Origin: Hymenoscyphus infarciens
Taxonomy: Eukaryota; Ascomycota; Leotiomycetes; Helotiales; Helotiaceae
NCBI GenBank assembly: GCA_001414345.1
Contig: LLCB01000093.1
Location: forward strand, 123,591 to 187,590
Direction of reading: 5' to 3'
DNA length: 64,000 bases
Shown here: positions 33,051-46,137 of the stretch, in pieces
Numbering within the stretch: the first letter of the stretch is position 1
Layout: each line of letters begins with the position of its first letter
Position numbers and translations under genes: made by a program
The notes under the pieces: model-generated
What the model was told of the DNA's origin: nothing
What the model saw: only the letters and a program-made list of their open reading frames with translations
Database searches by the model: none

Positions 33051-35048
33051 GATTGGGGTATTTTTTACGTCCGAAGACGATTTGAATTGTTTAGGAAGGG
33101 ATTCGAAATAGAATCGGGAGGGAGGACTGGTTTGGAATTGGGCGAAGTGCGTTTTTGTACTTGACGTTGCGGGTTCTGACTTTCAATGAGGTTTTCCAGA
33201 ACTCTTGCGTAAGGGAGAAATGAGAGTGCTGCCGGGGTAGAGTGAGTGGCAGAATAGGTACAGCAGTCAATTGTGCAGGACTGGGTGGAGGAAAGTGAGG
33301 TTGTTTTGGGGAGGAGGAGGTGGAGGAGGAGAAGATTCAAGGCAGGAGAGAGTGAAGGTATTAGGTGGGTGGGGAGAAGGCGTGGTCAATAGAATTTGTG
33401 GGATGGCTGCGACTTGATCTTCCCTCAAGCTTCACATTAATTTGGCGGTGGTTGAGTCTGTCTCCCCAACAATTGGATCTAGTGCCGTTTTGTTTTGGTG
33501 GGTCCCACCTGCCCACCTGCACCTGCCTCCCACGCGGAGCCTTGGCGGGCTGGGCTAGCTGCATCGCTCGCCTCTTCTCTTGCAGGCCGCTCTTTAGTCC
33601 GGTCCAAGGGCAGGAAGGGCAGACGGAAGACAGCCAACGTCATGCCGCTAATAGCATTCCTGCTTACAAGTGCATTTGGGAAGAGAAGAGGGAGCAATTC
33701 AGTGATTTGGCAGAATAGCATCAGAATCTCAACTCAAGTGTTTTGATGTTATCCGATCATCCCTCCCCTTCGCCTATGGAGGTTACAGCAGCACCAGAAC
33801 AGAACCCCTTTTTGCTGGGCCACAACACAATACTCCATAACCTGACACGGCTGTCAGAAATGCATCCGATGTCATGGCAGCCTTGTCGTCGTCAGTATTA
33901 CATGCTGGCGTCGACATTATGGTAGCATCGCATCCCGGACCACGGGGTAGAGGATAGTAAGCAATTACACCTTTGACTAGTTGCGCTTGCCCAGTAGCAT
34001 CTCTGAGACGACTCAACGGAAATTATGCGGGTAGATGGACCTGGGCTGTTGCGTTGTTCCTCCAAAAGGCTGACCATTTTTCGGAAAAGTGATCAGCCCG
34101 TCGCCTACCGCAAAAATAACTCTGTTAGGAAGCAACATTCGTGGGCAGATTTTCAACATATCTAGATTCTAGACATCCCGCCTTACCTTCCCGTAGTACA
34201 TGTACATTACAATCCTTAGAGCAAGTGAGGGGTCTTCAATTCCCATTCCGCTCGCCGTGATAGGAAGAGACTCTTTTTAGCTTCCCCTCCGCCTTTGCTG
34301 CAAGGCTCCGTTTCTCCCCGGCGTGCATTAGCCACACAGCCTTGTGTCAAGCTGGTAATGTTATAACTAGAGAAAAGCGGCGCTCACTAGAAGACTAAAC
34401 CGTACATGAAGGCGATATGTTATCTAGTGCGAGAACATTTCAGCTAGTGTACGAGTTAAATAAGTCATAACGCAATAGAAAAAACCTCTCTAGAACATTC
34501 CTTTGATGTTGAACCTCACCAGATCAATAATGGTCTGATTATTATTTGGAAAGCCAAAATCGGCTGCTGCTTTAATCAAGTCAGAATTGGTGGATAGCAG
34601 GGGTGAAGGGGCCGACACAGGGACTGTTGAGTGCCTAGCGGCGAACGTTGAGAAGCTCTGAAATAATTCCCATGCCACAACTACTATCGGCCTCTTCTAC
34701 TCCAACAAATAACCAATTGATCTCGCACTTCTCCCAGATCCTCATACCACCTCTCCCCCTCCTTCCACCATCTCTCCCAACTGCGTTCTTCATAATTCTG
34801 CTGCGTAATATACCAACCTCTTTCTTCGCTCCATCCCGCCAGTTAAGGATTTGATTTTGCAGGGAACATTCAGTTGCAACCGCAACTTCCAATTGTGCGC
34901 AAACCTCCTGCTCTTCGTTGAGATTCTGGAGCTGAGAGGGTGAGCAGACTCAATAATACCCTCACTTTTATGTCTGGCCACGCCCATTCTAACTGATTAT
35001 TGTGTGCAGAACACAGTCCGATATCCCCTCCGCATACAATTTCCCATC
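33051..35048. promoter_or_regulatory. Shared divergent FAS2/FAS1 promoter region
   Basis: Two kilobases between the two start codons hold both 5' UTRs and promoters. I found no CCTCGG/CCGAGG core of the kind bound by the fatty-acid regulators FarA/FarB and no coding sequence. A likely FAS1 5' UTR intron spans 34,940-35,009. Confidence 0.7.
34940..35009 (+). other. FAS1: Putative 5' UTR intron of FAS1
   Basis: GTGAGC donor at 34,940, TCTAACTGAT branch-like sequence at about 34,988 and TGTGCAG acceptor ending at 35,009, 40 bp before the FAS1 ATG. The 70-nt length is normal here. Inferred from signals only. Confidence 0.55.
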
Positions 35049-38000
35049 ATGTACGGAACCGGAACTGGCCCACAGACGGGCGTCTCAACCCCACGATCCT
35101 CAGCATCACTGCGTCCGCTCGTTCTAAATCATGGATCTCTAGATCACTCTTTCTTGATACCCACCAACCTTCACTTTCACGCCGCCCAGATCAAGGATCG
35201 ATTCCTTTCCTCCCTCCCCCCAGCGACAGATGAATTAGCTCAAGACGAGGAGCCTTCATCCGTCCCCGAATTAGTTGCACGATACCTGGGTTTCGTGGCA
35301 CAAGATGTAGAAGAGGGCGAAGATGATGCCCAAGGGACATACGCAGAAGTTTTGAGACTGGTTCTGAACGAGTTTGAGCGTGCATTCTTGCAGGGGAACG
35401 AGGTTCACTCTTTGGCTGCCACTCTGCCTGGTATCAATGCGAAGAAACTCAAAGTTGTCCAGAGTTATTATGCTGCTCGCGCTGCCATTGGACGAGCCAT
35501 CAAGCCGCACGAGTCTGCCTTGTTTCGAGCAGCCAACGATGATAACGCCAAAGTTTTCACAGTTTTCGGCGGACAGGGAAACATTGAGGAATACTTTGAT
35601 GAGCTTCGAGAGCTATATGTCACATACCCCTCTTTCGTCGAGGATCTGATCATCTCAGCTGCCGAGCTATTACAGAATTTGTCCAGAGACCCAAGAGCGG
35701 AAAAGCTCTACCCCAAGGGCTTGGATATTATGGCGTGGCTCCACGACCCAGAAGCTACCCCAAATGTCGATTATATGGTTTCTGCCCCAGTCAGTTTCCC
35801 ATTGATTGGTTTGGTACAGCTCGCACACTACACCGTTACCTGTAAGGTGCTCGGCCTTACCCCAGGTCAATTCAGAGACCGCACCAACGGAACTACTGGT
35901 CACTCTCAAGGTGTTGTCCTAGCAGCAGCAACTTCAGCCGCGGATTCGTGGGATTCGTTCGACGAAATCGCCATTTCATCCCTCACAATTTTATTCTGGA
36001 TTGGTTCCAGATCTCAACAAACCTACCCAACCACCTCTTTGGCACCATCAGTTTTACAAGATTCGGTTGACAATGGAGAAGGTGCACCAACACCTATGCT
36101 TAGCATCCGTGATCTGTCTCGGGCCCAAGTTCAAGAGCACATTGATGCCACAAATCAATACTTACCCGAGGATCGCCACATCTCCATCTCCTTGGTAAAC
36201 AGCGCTCGTAACATGGTTGTAACTGGTCCTCCAATTTCCCTATATGGTCTCAATTTACAACTTCGAAAAGTGAAAGCTGCAACCGGTCTCGACCAAACCC
36301 GAATTCCTTTCACCGACCGCAAGGTTCGATTCGTCAACCGCTTTTTGCCAATTACATCTCCCTTCCACAGCAAGTATCTCGCAAATGCCACCATTCATTT
36401 GGCCGAGGATCTCAAGAACATCAAGATTGACAGCAAATCTTTGGGTATTCCTGTCTACGATACCAACAACGGAACAGACTTGCGGGAGGTCAAGGGCAAC
36501 ATTGTCCCCACACTTGTGCGCTTAATCACTCACGATCCCGTCAACTGGGAGAAAGCAACAGTCTTTCCAAAGGCCACTCACGTGATTGATTTTGGCCCTG
36601 GTGGCATTTCTGGTCTGGGTGTTTTGACCAGCCGCAACAAGGACGGCACTGGTGTTCGTGTCATCTTGGCCGGAACGATTGATGGCACTGTAACAGAAGT
36701 TGGTTATAAGTCTGAGATTTTCGATCGCGACGAAGAGCACGCCGTCAAATATGCTGTTGATTGGGTCAAGGAGCATGGCCCACGCCTGATCAAGACCTCG
36801 ACAGGTCAGACATATGTCGACACCAAGATGAGTCGAACGCTCGGTGTTCCACCTGTCATGGTCGCGGGTATGACACCTTGTACCGTTCCTTGGGATTTCG
36901 TTGCAGCTACCATGAATGCTGGTTACCAGGTCGAGTTGGCTGGTGGTGGATACTACAACGCCAAGACCATGACAGAGGCACTGAGAAAGATTGAAAATGG
37001 CATTCCAGCTGGACGCGGTATCACCATCAATTTAATTTACATCAACCCTCGTGCTATGCAATGGCAAATTCCTCTTATCGCTCAACTCCGATCAGAGGGT
37101 GTTCCAATTGAGGGGTTGACCATTGGAGCCGGTGTTCCCTCCATTGAGGTTGCGACAGAGTATATTGAGACTCTCGGACTGAAGCACATTGCCTTCAAGC
37201 CAGGATCCGGAGAGGCAATTCAAGCTGTTATCAACATCGCCAAGGCGAACCCAACATTCCCAGTCCTCATCCAGTGGACCGGAGGTCGTGGTGGTGGACA
37301 TCACTCATTCGAAGATTTCCACCAACCCATCCTTCAAATGTATGGCCGCATCAGAAGAAGCGAAAACATCATTCTTGTGGCTGGTAGTGGCTTTGGCGGT
37401 GCCGACGATACTTACCCATACCTCACTGGTGAATGGTCTGCCAAGTATGGCTATCCACCTATGCCTTTTGATGGATGTCTCTTCGGTAGTCGTGTGATGA
37501 CCGCAAAGGAAGCCCACACCAGTAAGAACGCCAAAAAGGCCATCGCAGAGGCAGAAGGTCTAGATGATGGTGACTGGGAAAAGACCTACAAGGGTCCTGC
37601 AGGCGGTGTTATCACCGTTCGATCTGAGATGGGAGAGCCAATCCACAAGCTTGCTACGCGAGGTGTTAAGTTCTGGGCCGAGATGGATGCCAAGATCTTC
37701 AGCTTGCCAAAGGAAAAGCGTGTTGCTGAGTTGAAGAAGAACCGCGATTACATCATCAAGAAGCTCAACGATGACTTCCAAAAGGTCTGGTTTGGACGTA
37801 ACATGGATGGTGAGACTGTTGATCTCGAGGATATGACTTATGGCGAAGTCGTTCGCCGTATGGTAGACTTGATGTTTGTCAAGCACGAGTCTCGCTGGAT
37901 TGATCAGTCATATGAGAAGCTTACAGGTGATTTCATTCGCCGTGTTGAGGAGCGTTTCACTACCGACAAAGGCAAGCCATCGCTACTTCAAAGTTATTCC

Positions 38001-41000
38001 GAGCTTGACAACCCTTTCCCAACTGTTAAGAGAATCCTGGCTGCCTACCCCGCTGCTGATAGCCAACTCATCAACGCTCAAGATGTACAGCACTTCCTCC
38101 TTCTTTGCCAACGCCGAGGCCAGAAGCCTACCACCTTCGTCCCTGCTTTGGACGAGAACTTTGAATTCTTCTTCAAGAAGGATTCTCTTTGGCAATCTGA
38201 GGATCTTGAGGCTGTCATTGACCAGGACGTCGGTCGTACTTGTATCCTGCAAGGACCTATGGCTGTCAAATATTCCAAGACTGTCGACGAGCCAATCAAG
38301 GACATTCTTGATGGCGTTCACAATGCCCACATCAAGGGGTTAACCAAGGATATTTACGGGGGCAAGGAATCATCTATTCCAGTCGTGGAATATTTTGGCG
38401 GAAAACTTGTGGAGACCGAGGATGAAGTTGATATCGAAGGTCTTACAATCAATGAAGAGGGCAACAAGACAACTTTGCGTATTGCTTCAACTGGCGGCAC
38501 TCCTTTGCCACCTTTGGATGTTTGGTTCTCTCTGCTCGCTGGTCACAAGCGATCATGGCGATACGCACTCTTCTCTTCCGAGGTTTTTGTTCAAGGGCAA
38601 AAGTTCCAAACAAATCCCATGAAGCGAATCTTCGCACCAGTTCGGGGTCTTTTTATTGAGATTCTTAATCCCAACGATCCTACCAAGACAGTCATCACCG
38701 TCAAGGAGCAGCCAAGACCAAATCACTATGTCGAGGTCATCAATATCAAATTAACTGGAAAGAACCAGATTTTGGTCAACATGATCAAGGAGACCACAGC
38801 GATCGGAAAGCCGGTCTCTCTACCTCTTGCATTCACTTACCACCCAGAAGCTGGTTACGCACCAATTCGCGAGGTGATGGAGAGCCGCAACGACCGCATC
38901 AAGGAGTTCTACTGGCGTGCGTGGTTTGGAGATGAAAAGCTGGATCTAGATGCTTCGGTTACTGGCAAATTCAATGGCGGCAAGGCTACCATCACCAGCG
39001 AGGCTATCAATGACTTTGTCCACGCTGTTGGTAACACAGGTGAGGCATTCGTTGATCGCCCCGGAAAGGAGGTCCTTGCCCCTATGGACTTCGCTATTGT
39101 CGTGGGCTGGAAGGCTATCACGAAACCAATCTTCCCAAGAACCATCGATGGCGATCTTCTGAAGCTTGTTCACCTCTCTAACGGTTTCCGCATGCTTCCC
39201 GGTGCCGACCCATTGAAGAAGGGCGATGAGGTTGAGACAACTGCTCAGATCAATGCCGTCATCAACCAAGACTCCGGAAAGATGGTCGAGGTTTGCGGTA
39301 CAATCACACGCGAAGGAAAGCCAGTCATGGAAGTCACATCTCAATTCTTGTACCGTGGTGCATACACCGATTTCCAAACTACCTTCCAGCGCAAGACCGA
39401 GACACCAATGCAGATCCATCTGGCAACAAGCAAAGATGTCGCTGTTTTGAGATCTAAGGAATGGTTCAACCTTGATGAGCCTGACCATGAATTACTTGGC
39501 CAGACTCTCACATTCCGTCTTCAGAGTTTGGTTCGCTTCAAGAACAAGACCGTATTCAGCAACGTTGAGACTCGAGGTCAAGTTCTTCTCGAACTTCCAA
39601 CCAAGGAGATTATTCAGGTGGCAACCGTTGAGTACGAGGCCGGTGTGTCTCACGGCAACCCAGTCATTGATTATCTCGAGAGACACGGTTCCTCCATCGA
39701 ACAACCAATCAACTTTGAGAATCCCATCCCTCTTAATGGCAAGACCCCACTCCTCTTGAAGGCGCCTACATCCAACGAGCCATATGCCAAGGTCTCCGGG
39801 GATTACAACCCAATCCACGTGTCGCGCGTGTTCGCTGGTTATGCCAGCTTGCCTGGTACCATCACCCATGGCATGTACTCGAGTGCCGCTGTCCGAAGTC
39901 TTGTCGAGACTTGGGCTGCTGAGAACAATGTTGGTCGTGTCCGAAGTTTCCATGCTACTCTAACTGGTATGGTCCTTCCAAATGATGATATCGAGGTCAA
40001 GTTGCAACACGTCGGTATGGTTGCCGGTCGCAAGATCATCAAGGTCGAGGCGAGCAACAAGGAGACTGGAGACAAGGTATTGCTTGGTGAGGCAGAAGTT
40101 GAACAGCCTGTGTCATCGTATGTCTTTACTGGCCAGGGTTCTCAAGAGCAAGGAATGGGTATGGAGCTTTACGCAAGCAGTCCTGTTGCCAAGGAGGTTT
40201 GGGATCGTGCTGACAAGCATTTCATGGACAACTATGGTAAGTCCCTGTCATCCTGTTCGTTTATCACAACTAACGAAATTCTAGGTTTCCAAATCACCAA
40301 CATTGTCAAGAACAACCCTAAGGAACTTACCATTCACTTTGGCGGTGCCCGTGGTAAGGCTATCCGTGCAAATTACATGGCCATGACATTCGAGACCGTC
40401 GGTACCGATGGATCCACCAAATCTGAAAAGATTTTCAAGGAAATCGATGAGGGCACCACCTCATACACTTACCGATCGCCAACTGGTCTTCTCTCCGCCA
40501 CTCAGTTCACTCAGCCTGCATTGACCCTCATGGAAAAGGCAAGTTTCGAGGACATGCGATCCAAGGGACTGGTCCAACGAGACAGCAGTTTCGCTGGTCA
40601 CTCGCTTGGAGAATACTCAGCTCTGGCTGCATTGGCTGATGTCATGCCTATTGAGAGTTTGGTTTCGGTCGTGTTTTACCGAGGTCTTACTATGCAAGTC
40701 GCTGTCGAACGCGATGAGACTGGACGGTCCAACTACTCCATGTGTGCGGTCAACCCCAGCAGAATTTCCAAGACCTTCAACGAGGAGGCTCTCCAATATG
40801 TTGTCACAAACATCGCGGAAGTCACCGGCTGGCTTTTGGAGATTGTCAATTACAACATTGCCAACATGCAATACGTCTGTGCTGGTGATCTTCGAGCTCT
40901 CGATACTCTTACTGGCGTTACCAACTACCTCAAGGCCCAAAAGATTGACATCCAACAATTGATGCAGACTCTTTCCATCGAGGATGTCAAGGAGCACTTG

Positions 41001-41390
41001 ACCGAGATCATCCGCGAGTGTGCGAAGCAAACCGAGGGCAAGCCAAAGCCACTCGACCTCCAACGTGGATTTGCCACGATTCCCCTTAAGGGAATCGATG
41101 TGCCTTTCCACTCGACCTTTTTGCGCTCCGGTGTCAAGCCTTTCCGATCCTTCCTCCTCAAGAAGATCAACAAGACCACCATCGATCCAAGCAAGTTGAT
41201 TGGCAAGTACATTCCTAATGTTACTGCACGACCCTTCGAGATTACGAAGGAGTACTTTGAGGATGTCTACCGACTCACCAACTCGCCGAAGATTGGAGCC
41301 GTCTTGGCCAACTGGGATAAATACCAAGAACCTGTTACCAATGGGGTCAATGGTGTGAACGGGGTTAATGGTGTTAATGGAACTCACTAG
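35049..41390 (+). CDS. FAS1: Fatty acid synthase subunit beta
   Basis: Exons 35,049-40,236 and 40,285-41,390; 2097 aa. The 48-nt intron (GTAAGT...CTAACG...CTAG) is a multiple of three without stops, so it is invisible to frame analysis, but the spliced product reads [11 protein letters not shown] as in homologues. First suitable ATG gives [11 protein letters not shown], the family start. The beta chain supplies acetyltransferase, enoyl reductase, dehydratase and malonyl/palmitoyl transferase. Seen: acetyltransferase GHSQG with Ser286; FMN enoyl reductase region with [14 protein letters not shown] near 605 and [14 protein letters not shown] near 745; hot-dog dehydratase [10 protein letters not shown] near Asp1585; malonyl/palmitoyl transferase GHSLGEYSA with Ser1836. 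The C-terminus ends in a Gly-Val-Asn tandem repeat. Intact; works with FAS2. Confidence 0.98.
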   Translation: MYGTGTGPQTGVSTPRSSASLRPLVLNHGSLDHSFLIPTNLHFHAAQIKDRFLSSLPPATDELAQDEEPSSVPELVARYLGFVAQDVEEGEDDAQGTYAEVLRLVLNEFERAFLQGNEVHSLAATLPGINAKKLKVVQSYYAARAAIGRAIKPHESALFRAANDDNAKVFTVFGGQGNIEEYFDELRELYVTYPSFVEDLIISAAELLQNLSRDPRAEKLYPKGLDIMAWLHDPEATPNVDYMVSAPVSFPLIGLVQLAHYTVTCKVLGLTPGQFRDRTNGTTGHSQGVVLAAATSAADSWDSFDEIAISSLTILFWIGSRSQQTYPTTSLAPSVLQDSVDNGEGAPTPMLSIRDLSRAQVQEHIDATNQYLPEDRHISISLVNSARNMVVTGPPISLYGLNLQLRKVKAATGLDQTRIPFTDRKVRFVNRFLPITSPFHSKYLANATIHLAEDLKNIKIDSKSLGIPVYDTNNGTDLREVKGNIVPTLVRLITHDPVNWEKATVFPKATHVIDFGPGGISGLGVLTSRNKDGTGVRVILAGTIDGTVTEVGYKSEIFDRDEEHAVKYAVDWVKEHGPRLIKTSTGQTYVDTKMSRTLGVPPVMVAGMTPCTVPWDFVAATMNAGYQVELAGGGYYNAKTMTEALRKIENGIPAGRGITINLIYINPRAMQWQIPLIAQLRSEGVPIEGLTIGAGVPSIEVATEYIETLGLKHIAFKPGSGEAIQAVINIAKANPTFPVLIQWTGGRGGGHHSFEDFHQPILQMYGRIRRSENIILVAGSGFGGADDTYPYLTGEWSAKYGYPPMPFDGCLFGSRVMTAKEAHTSKNAKKAIAEAEGLDDGDWEKTYKGPAGGVITVRSEMGEPIHKLATRGVKFWAEMDAKIFSLPKEKRVAELKKNRDYIIKKLNDDFQKVWFGRNMDGETVDLEDMTYGEVVRRMVDLMFVKHESRWIDQSYEKLTGDFIRRVEERFTTDKGKPSLLQSYSELDNPFPTVKRILAAYPAADSQLINAQDVQHFLLLCQRRGQKPTTFVPALDENFEFFFKKDSLWQSEDLEAVIDQDVGRTCILQGPMAVKYSKTVDEPIKDILDGVHNAHIKGLTKDIYGGKESSIPVVEYFGGKLVETEDEVDIEGLTINEEGNKTTLRIASTGGTPLPPLDVWFSLLAGHKRSWRYALFSSEVFVQGQKFQTNPMKRIFAPVRGLFIEILNPNDPTKTVITVKEQPRPNHYVEVINIKLTGKNQILVNMIKETTAIGKPVSLPLAFTYHPEAGYAPIREVMESRNDRIKEFYWRAWFGDEKLDLDASVTGKFNGGKATITSEAINDFVHAVGNTGEAFVDRPGKEVLAPMDFAIVVGWKAITKPIFPRTIDGDLLKLVHLSNGFRMLPGADPLKKGDEVETTAQINAVINQDSGKMVEVCGTITREGKPVMEVTSQFLYRGAYTDFQTTFQRKTETPMQIHLATSKDVAVLRSKEWFNLDEPDHELLGQTLTFRLQSLVRFKNKTVFSNVETRGQVLLELPTKEIIQVATVEYEAGVSHGNPVIDYLERHGSSIEQPINFENPIPLNGKTPLLLKAPTSNEPYAKVSGDYNPIHVSRVFAGYASLPGTITHGMYSSAAVRSLVETWAAENNVGRVRSFHATLTGMVLPNDDIEVKLQHVGMVAGRKIIKVEASNKETGDKVLLGEAEVEQPVSSYVFTGQGSQEQGMGMELYASSPVAKEVWDRADKHFMDNYGKSLSSCSFITTNEILGFQITNIVKNNPKELTIHFGGARGKAIRANYMAMTFETVGTDGSTKSEKIFKEIDEGTTSYTYRSPTGLLSATQFTQPALTLMEKASFEDMRSKGLVQRDSSFAGHSLGEYSALAALADVMPIESLVSVVFYRGLTMQVAVERDETGRSNYSMCAVNPSRISKTFNEEALQYVVTNIAEVTGWLLEIVNYNIANMQYVCAGDLRALDTLTGVTNYLKAQKIDIQQLMQTLSIEDVKEHLTEIIRECAKQTEGKPKPLDLQRGFATIPLKGIDVPFHSTFLRSGVKPFRSFLLKKINKTTIDPSKLIGKYIPNVTARPFEITKEYFEDVYRLTNSPKIGAVLANWDKYQEPVTNGVNGVNGVNGVNGTH
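41340..41381 (+). repeat. FAS1: Short coding repeat at the FAS1 C-terminus
   Basis: Four to five imperfect 9-bp units (GGTGTGAACGGGGTTAATGG region) encode repeated Gly-Val-Asn just before the stop codon. Confidence 0.85.
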
Positions 41391-43219
41391 AGAGTGAGGT
41401 TACGTTTTTTTCAACTCTGTGAATTTATGGAAAATGGGCGTTTTTTGGGGGGGATTAATCTTTGCGACGTGTGAAGCGTTGTTTTGCGGGGGGGCTTTTG
41501 AGAGATATGCTTGCTTGTAGGTACTAGTAGATTCGTTTGCTAGGAGATATTTGTTTTTGCTTTACGCTGTGTATACTTTTGCGCAACAGATAGATGAGAG
41601 GATGCAAATTTACAAAAGTTTACAACTATGTCTTGGTTTTTCTGGTGCTTGATTCGTGTGTACTTCAACAAACCCCGAGGTTGATTGGATGTCGTTGTTC
41701 ACGTGACAGCCCCTACCTTGACTAAGCCACATCCAGGTGTGTAGCCTATAGTGCCTCAACTAATAGTCTAATTCTCAGAGATTTGGTAATACTAGGAAAT
41801 ATTATTTTCGGATTTATTCTCGGAAATATACTTAGACTCTAGAAGTTATTTCTATTAGAATTAGACTTTATTTAGATATAATATTATCTTTAAAAGAAGC
41901 GAGCTCGAGTCTTAGAAGAGCTATATCACTCGTCTAATAGTAGTGTAACTATGTTATTTTTTTTTAGCTTTATTAGCGCGTTGCTTTTAACAGCTTCTGT
42001 CAAAACGCAATAAGCTAGAAATGTAACTAGTAAGAAAAACTAGGAGAGCTGGTTATAACGTTATAACATAGCTCTTCTAAAGCTCGGGTTTGGTTAAATT
42101 GACAGATAGGTTGCCCTCGGAAATAATTGGGCGTGTGAGCCCTGCCTATATCTACTGGAAATGGTTTGCTTATCAGCTGCCTGAGGGTCCGGCGACTCTT
42201 GACCTACTTGAGGTCATGACCTAAGATGGGAGGTGTTTTGATACGAAGGAACAGGCGTTATCTTTTGAGAGTAGGGAGGTTTGTTTAGGTAGTGTCGAGT
42301 TCGGTGCAGTTGTCAATTTCAGCGGAAGTCCTCGACTTGGGCTGATCCAGGGCCGTGGGTGATATTGGTGCTGATGGGGAAGAAACGCCCGCGTTGGCGG
42401 GGCCTCTTGGAGTGAGGGGTTGTGACGTTAACCGGACCGGGTTTTGGTTCCCCCAGTCGCGGTCGAAATTAGAGCATCCAAAGCCATGGAGCTGGAATTC
42501 TCTGCTACGGCTTTCTTTTTCCCTTTTGGCTTTTCGAAGGCAGGATAGTAAATTAAAGTAATTGTTGGGTTTCTTCGCGCTGGATGAGAGAGGGGAAGCA
42601 CATCGTTTTCTGCTAGTATGTTGGGACAAGTGTTGTTTGATATACTCCTTTTTGAAGCTCTTTTGATCTCTCGCTTGTAGAACACGAAAAACGTGAAGCT
42701 TTCAAGAAAAACTCTTCCCTCGTGGTATTGGAATGTTGACAGATTCAGAGACGGGGAGGGAATAATTTAGTCACCTCTTTTTTGAAAGTGGTTTCAACTT
42801 TTTAACTTTTCTTGCAATCGAGACTGCTGGAAATATTTGAAAGAATCGCCAATTGCCTAGACCTAAACCAAACGCCCTATGTGCTATCTTGTGGCTGATT
42901 CGTGGGACAATTGATGCCAAGAAAGCGCTCGATACTGGACTCTCGGAACTGGAGGAAGTATGTAAGTTCCAAAATAATTCTCAGACGGGCTGGTCTTAAG
43001 CCTTTAATGGTTGATTCGAGCGCTGGGTTCATTTCTGTCCAATCTTAAAACTTCCAATTTGTGTTGAATACAGAGTATAGCAAAAATAAGGCGAAGCAAT
43101 ATGGGCATAGCTCGTGAATTTATACCAAACATTGGAAAGCCACCAATGATAAGCATAGACAAACCAATTCCATAAAATTTACTAAACTATCAAACGCCCC
43201 ATCATATATCCCGCAATCT
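41391..43219. other. Intergenic region with a small AT-rich insert
   Basis: FAS1 3' UTR, then a RIP-like AT-rich stretch at about 41,760-42,110 containing the possible inverted-repeat element listed next, then ordinary sequence. No open frame here shows a recognisable domain. Confidence 0.5.
41906..42086. mobile_element. Possible ~181-bp inverted-repeat element
   Basis: CGAGTCTTAGAAGAGCTATA (from 41,906) and CGAGCTTTAGAAGAGCTATG (reverse complement, reading back from 42,086) match with transition-only differences. The element sits in an isolated AT-rich patch. No target duplication could be fixed. Confidence 0.45.
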
Positions 43220-44046
43220 TTACTTCGAGTGTAGATTATGACACAGTTCTGGTAGACCATAACAAACCTCCTTTCCAGGATGGCTTCTCCCACATATCGG
43301 CCCCCCTTCATTAGTTCTTCCATACCTCCGGTGCCATGGCCTGATGGTCACCCAACTCCCATAAGTTACTGGAGCGAGCGCTGAACCACAGAATGCATCC
43401 ATATATTCATTGACAGTATTCCATTCTATGAGTCGCATGCTGTTGGCTTGATTAGCACAGTTCTAGAAAAGGGGAAATAGTTTGTAAAAGGAAGAGATAT
43501 TTCAAGAACGAAGAACGGAAGGAAAAGAAATGCGATTGCTAACTGAAAATCATATTCCCCAGCGCAAACGTATGCAACTGCCCCCGCGAATGAATAGACA
43601 TATACATGATTAGCCTTCACCACCCCGCCATCCTGGAAGTACGCACGGAAGCCCTACAAAATCCCAATCTAATTAGCATCTTCTTAAGAGTCCAACCTAT
43701 CCAGTAATCTGGGAAAGAGGAAACATACTTGTCGGACCTCATAATAATTACCCCTGTCAATTTTGTTCTGCAAGCAACCGTGAGTGGTATTTTTGGGTAA
43801 CTCCATGCTCCATCGTTTATTGTTTTGACGAGCAACAGAACCACCCCCGAGCCATTTTGTGGCGTTGCGGAGAGCTGAATCGGGGTTGATGGTGTGGTTT
43901 GAGATGTGGTTCAGGGTTCGATCTGCTTCGCGGAGGTCGACGGTGTACAATCCGTTTGGAATATTGTCTGGGAGCATATAGGAAAGCACGTCGGCTGTTG
44001 CCATGGCGGGGATAGTGATGAGGGTGAACACTTTAGTGAGCTTCAT
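43220..44046 (-). CDS. Small predicted secreted protein
   Basis: Complement of exons 44,046-43,729, 43,653-43,606 and 43,462-43,220; 202 aa in this model. The start MKLTKVFTLITIPAMATADV reads as a signal peptide. The mature part has two N-glycosylation-type sites early on and six Cys; the C-terminal part contains EWNTVNEYMDAFCG, a TYGSWVTIRPW segment and GRTNEGGPICG, a pattern I associate with uncharacterised secreted fungal proteins. The second intron is uncertain: the chosen GTATAT donor keeps phase but removes an in-frame AYVCAGEYDF stretch that looks protein-like, whereas the downstream GTTAGC donor keeps that stretch but shifts the final exon out of frame. Either alternative splicing or a one-base lesion is possible. 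An effector role is conceivable but not shown. Confidence 0.6.
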
Positions 44047-46137
44047 ATTTGTAGGTGTCCCGTTGAAATTTGGCGGGATTGATGCTGGCGGGTTGATTTG
44101 TTTTAGAAGCAAGACTGATTATTTTGGCTTTTTGGAAACGTTGAAAAATTGGGCGAGGATGCAGCAGCTATATGTAATCTTTGGCGTCAATTAAACTTTC
44201 GAGCTAATGACCCCTTAAATGATATCTAGTGTAGGATAACGATATATGATGGCAAAATCCAAACCGTTCATTAGTGACAAGAACTAATTTTCCCGGCATC
44301 TGCTAGCTACCGGGCTAGTTTTAACATGGTGCCAAAGAAATAACAACGTTAAATGTACTTGAATAAATCGGACTTTCCAAGTACTTTGGAAATTCATCGT
44401 CGAACACGCGTCTAAAAAAACTCATGAAATCCCTCGAGAGCAGAATATGTGAATACACCAAGTAACCAAATCTCGGGAGAGTTGCATCGTGGTGTTGATA
44501 TGATGAAATATTGCCTAGAGAGCGGGAACTAACATTTTAGCTTCAGACTAGTCTTGACACCGGCTTGGAAAACAAGAGCTCCCCAATGGACAGTGAAAGC
44601 GGCAGTAAATACACCAGGTTCGTACCTGCCATCCTCTTGTTGTTCCAACTATCAGAGTATTTTAAAGTAATTACCTTAGATGCTTGGAACATCTACACCA
44701 TCAAATAGAACAATTGACTTTTATTGTTCAAAACCATTCGGGGTAATATTAAATTGTACTAGAAAGTTGGAACAACGAGCTCGTTACGAGGAGCCATAAC
44801 AAAAATTCATCATCTCCTCGGAAAAAATGTACAGCACATTTCCAACAAGATGTATCGACGATTTGAGAAGTCCAGCAGGTAACTTGGCTAATCGCGTTCA
44901 AAAATTTCGATTTGGTATCGGAAGGTCGGTACAAGTAGATATTTAGTCAAGGCCAGACATAAAATCAGACCTTCCGAGGCCGTTATAAACACCAAAAAAC
45001 ACCAACTAAACTATTGTGCCAGAAGGTCTAGGAAAGTTGAATCAAAAGATGAGACTCGGAAGGATAATTAAAGCTTGCTATTCCCAATTATCCCCAATTA
45101 TACCGAGTCACCTCGTTAAATCAACTGACCTTTCCCAAAGCTTCTGGGATAACGTTATTTAATGGACATCGTTCAGTTGTACGCCGAAAGTAGAGAAAAT
45201 CCAGAGATGTGCGTTCCCCATATTGTGACCCCACAATAAACAGCTCATCTTGTTTCTCTCTACAAAGAATTCTAGCGTTGAGCACCCACGATCTACTATA
45301 AAACCAGAAAGAATAATCTCTTTTCCTCTCTTCGCAAAAAATCCACTTGGAAGGCCTCTTGAATTTGAAATTGGTAGGAACACCAGGTATTCACAACTGA
45401 ACCGGAGACTTGAGAATAAGGAAACATCAAACTCAGCTTGGCCAGCAAGCAAGAGAAAACCCAAAATACAATGCTGCGCTATTCCTACAACTACTGGGGG
45501 TTGCGATATTCTCAACGAAGTTAGGTCTAGAGACGTTGGTTAGATGGACATGCAATCACGAGCTTCTCCAAGTAGAGTGGCTATTTGCGCGGATGTTTCC
45601 GTATATCTTAGAGTGCGTGTTGCGGACTTGTCGAAGTCCGGATGCAATGCGAACATGGAAGGGCTCCCAGATCTCGACAGCGTGATTGTTGGCGGAGACG
45701 ATTTGGGGATTAGTTCTATACCGAACAAGTTTGCTAGGATCCACGAATTTGATTGATGGGGGTAAAGTATTACGGGAGTATTTGTTACTGTTTCCGGTAC
45801 TGAGAGCGTGCGCGTTAAGGACTGGGAGGAGCAATCAAGTGTCTGGAAACGTTAGCTGTAAATAGTTCGGACGATGGCTACTCAACGGTTCTATTCTAAT
45901 CAAGTAGGAGGTACATTCAGACCTTGCGTATCGGAAACCAGTTTGTCTGAAATGTGAGGAATTGTTGAAGAGTCTCCCCCGCCTCCCGTCTCGAAGATCT
46001 GGGAGGATAGCCACGTGACTCTGGGCCAATCGGCGAAAAGAAATACCTAGTCCGAATGCTGCCGGTAGCCTCACTGACCTCCAGCCCTCTGCGAACCTTC
46101 GCGACGCCCGCTTCTCACTGAAATCGACAGCCCAACA
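44047..46137. other. Intergenic region, no gene recognised
   Basis: About 2.1 kb between divergently transcribed genes, of ordinary composition. Several frames of 60-120 codons occur on both strands around 45,150-45,850 but overlap each other, lack domains and show no consistent splice structure. It contains the promoters of the secreted-protein gene and ARP9. Confidence 0.5.

Noticed and set aside
40617..41387. Minus-strand open frame of 256 codons opposite the FAS1 3' end
   Set aside because: Antisense shadow of the malonyl/palmitoyl transferase domain; codon-bias mirror of a highly expressed gene.
27357..41390. A biosynthetic cluster around the FAS genes (dedicated fatty acid synthase for a mycotoxin or polyketide)
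   Set aside because: Neighbouring genes are unrelated and both subunits look like the housekeeping synthase; no polyketide synthase, oxygenase or cluster regulator is present.
45159..45834. Several 60-118 codon frames on both strands before ARP9
   Set aside because: Mutually overlapping, no recognisable domain, no coherent intron structure.
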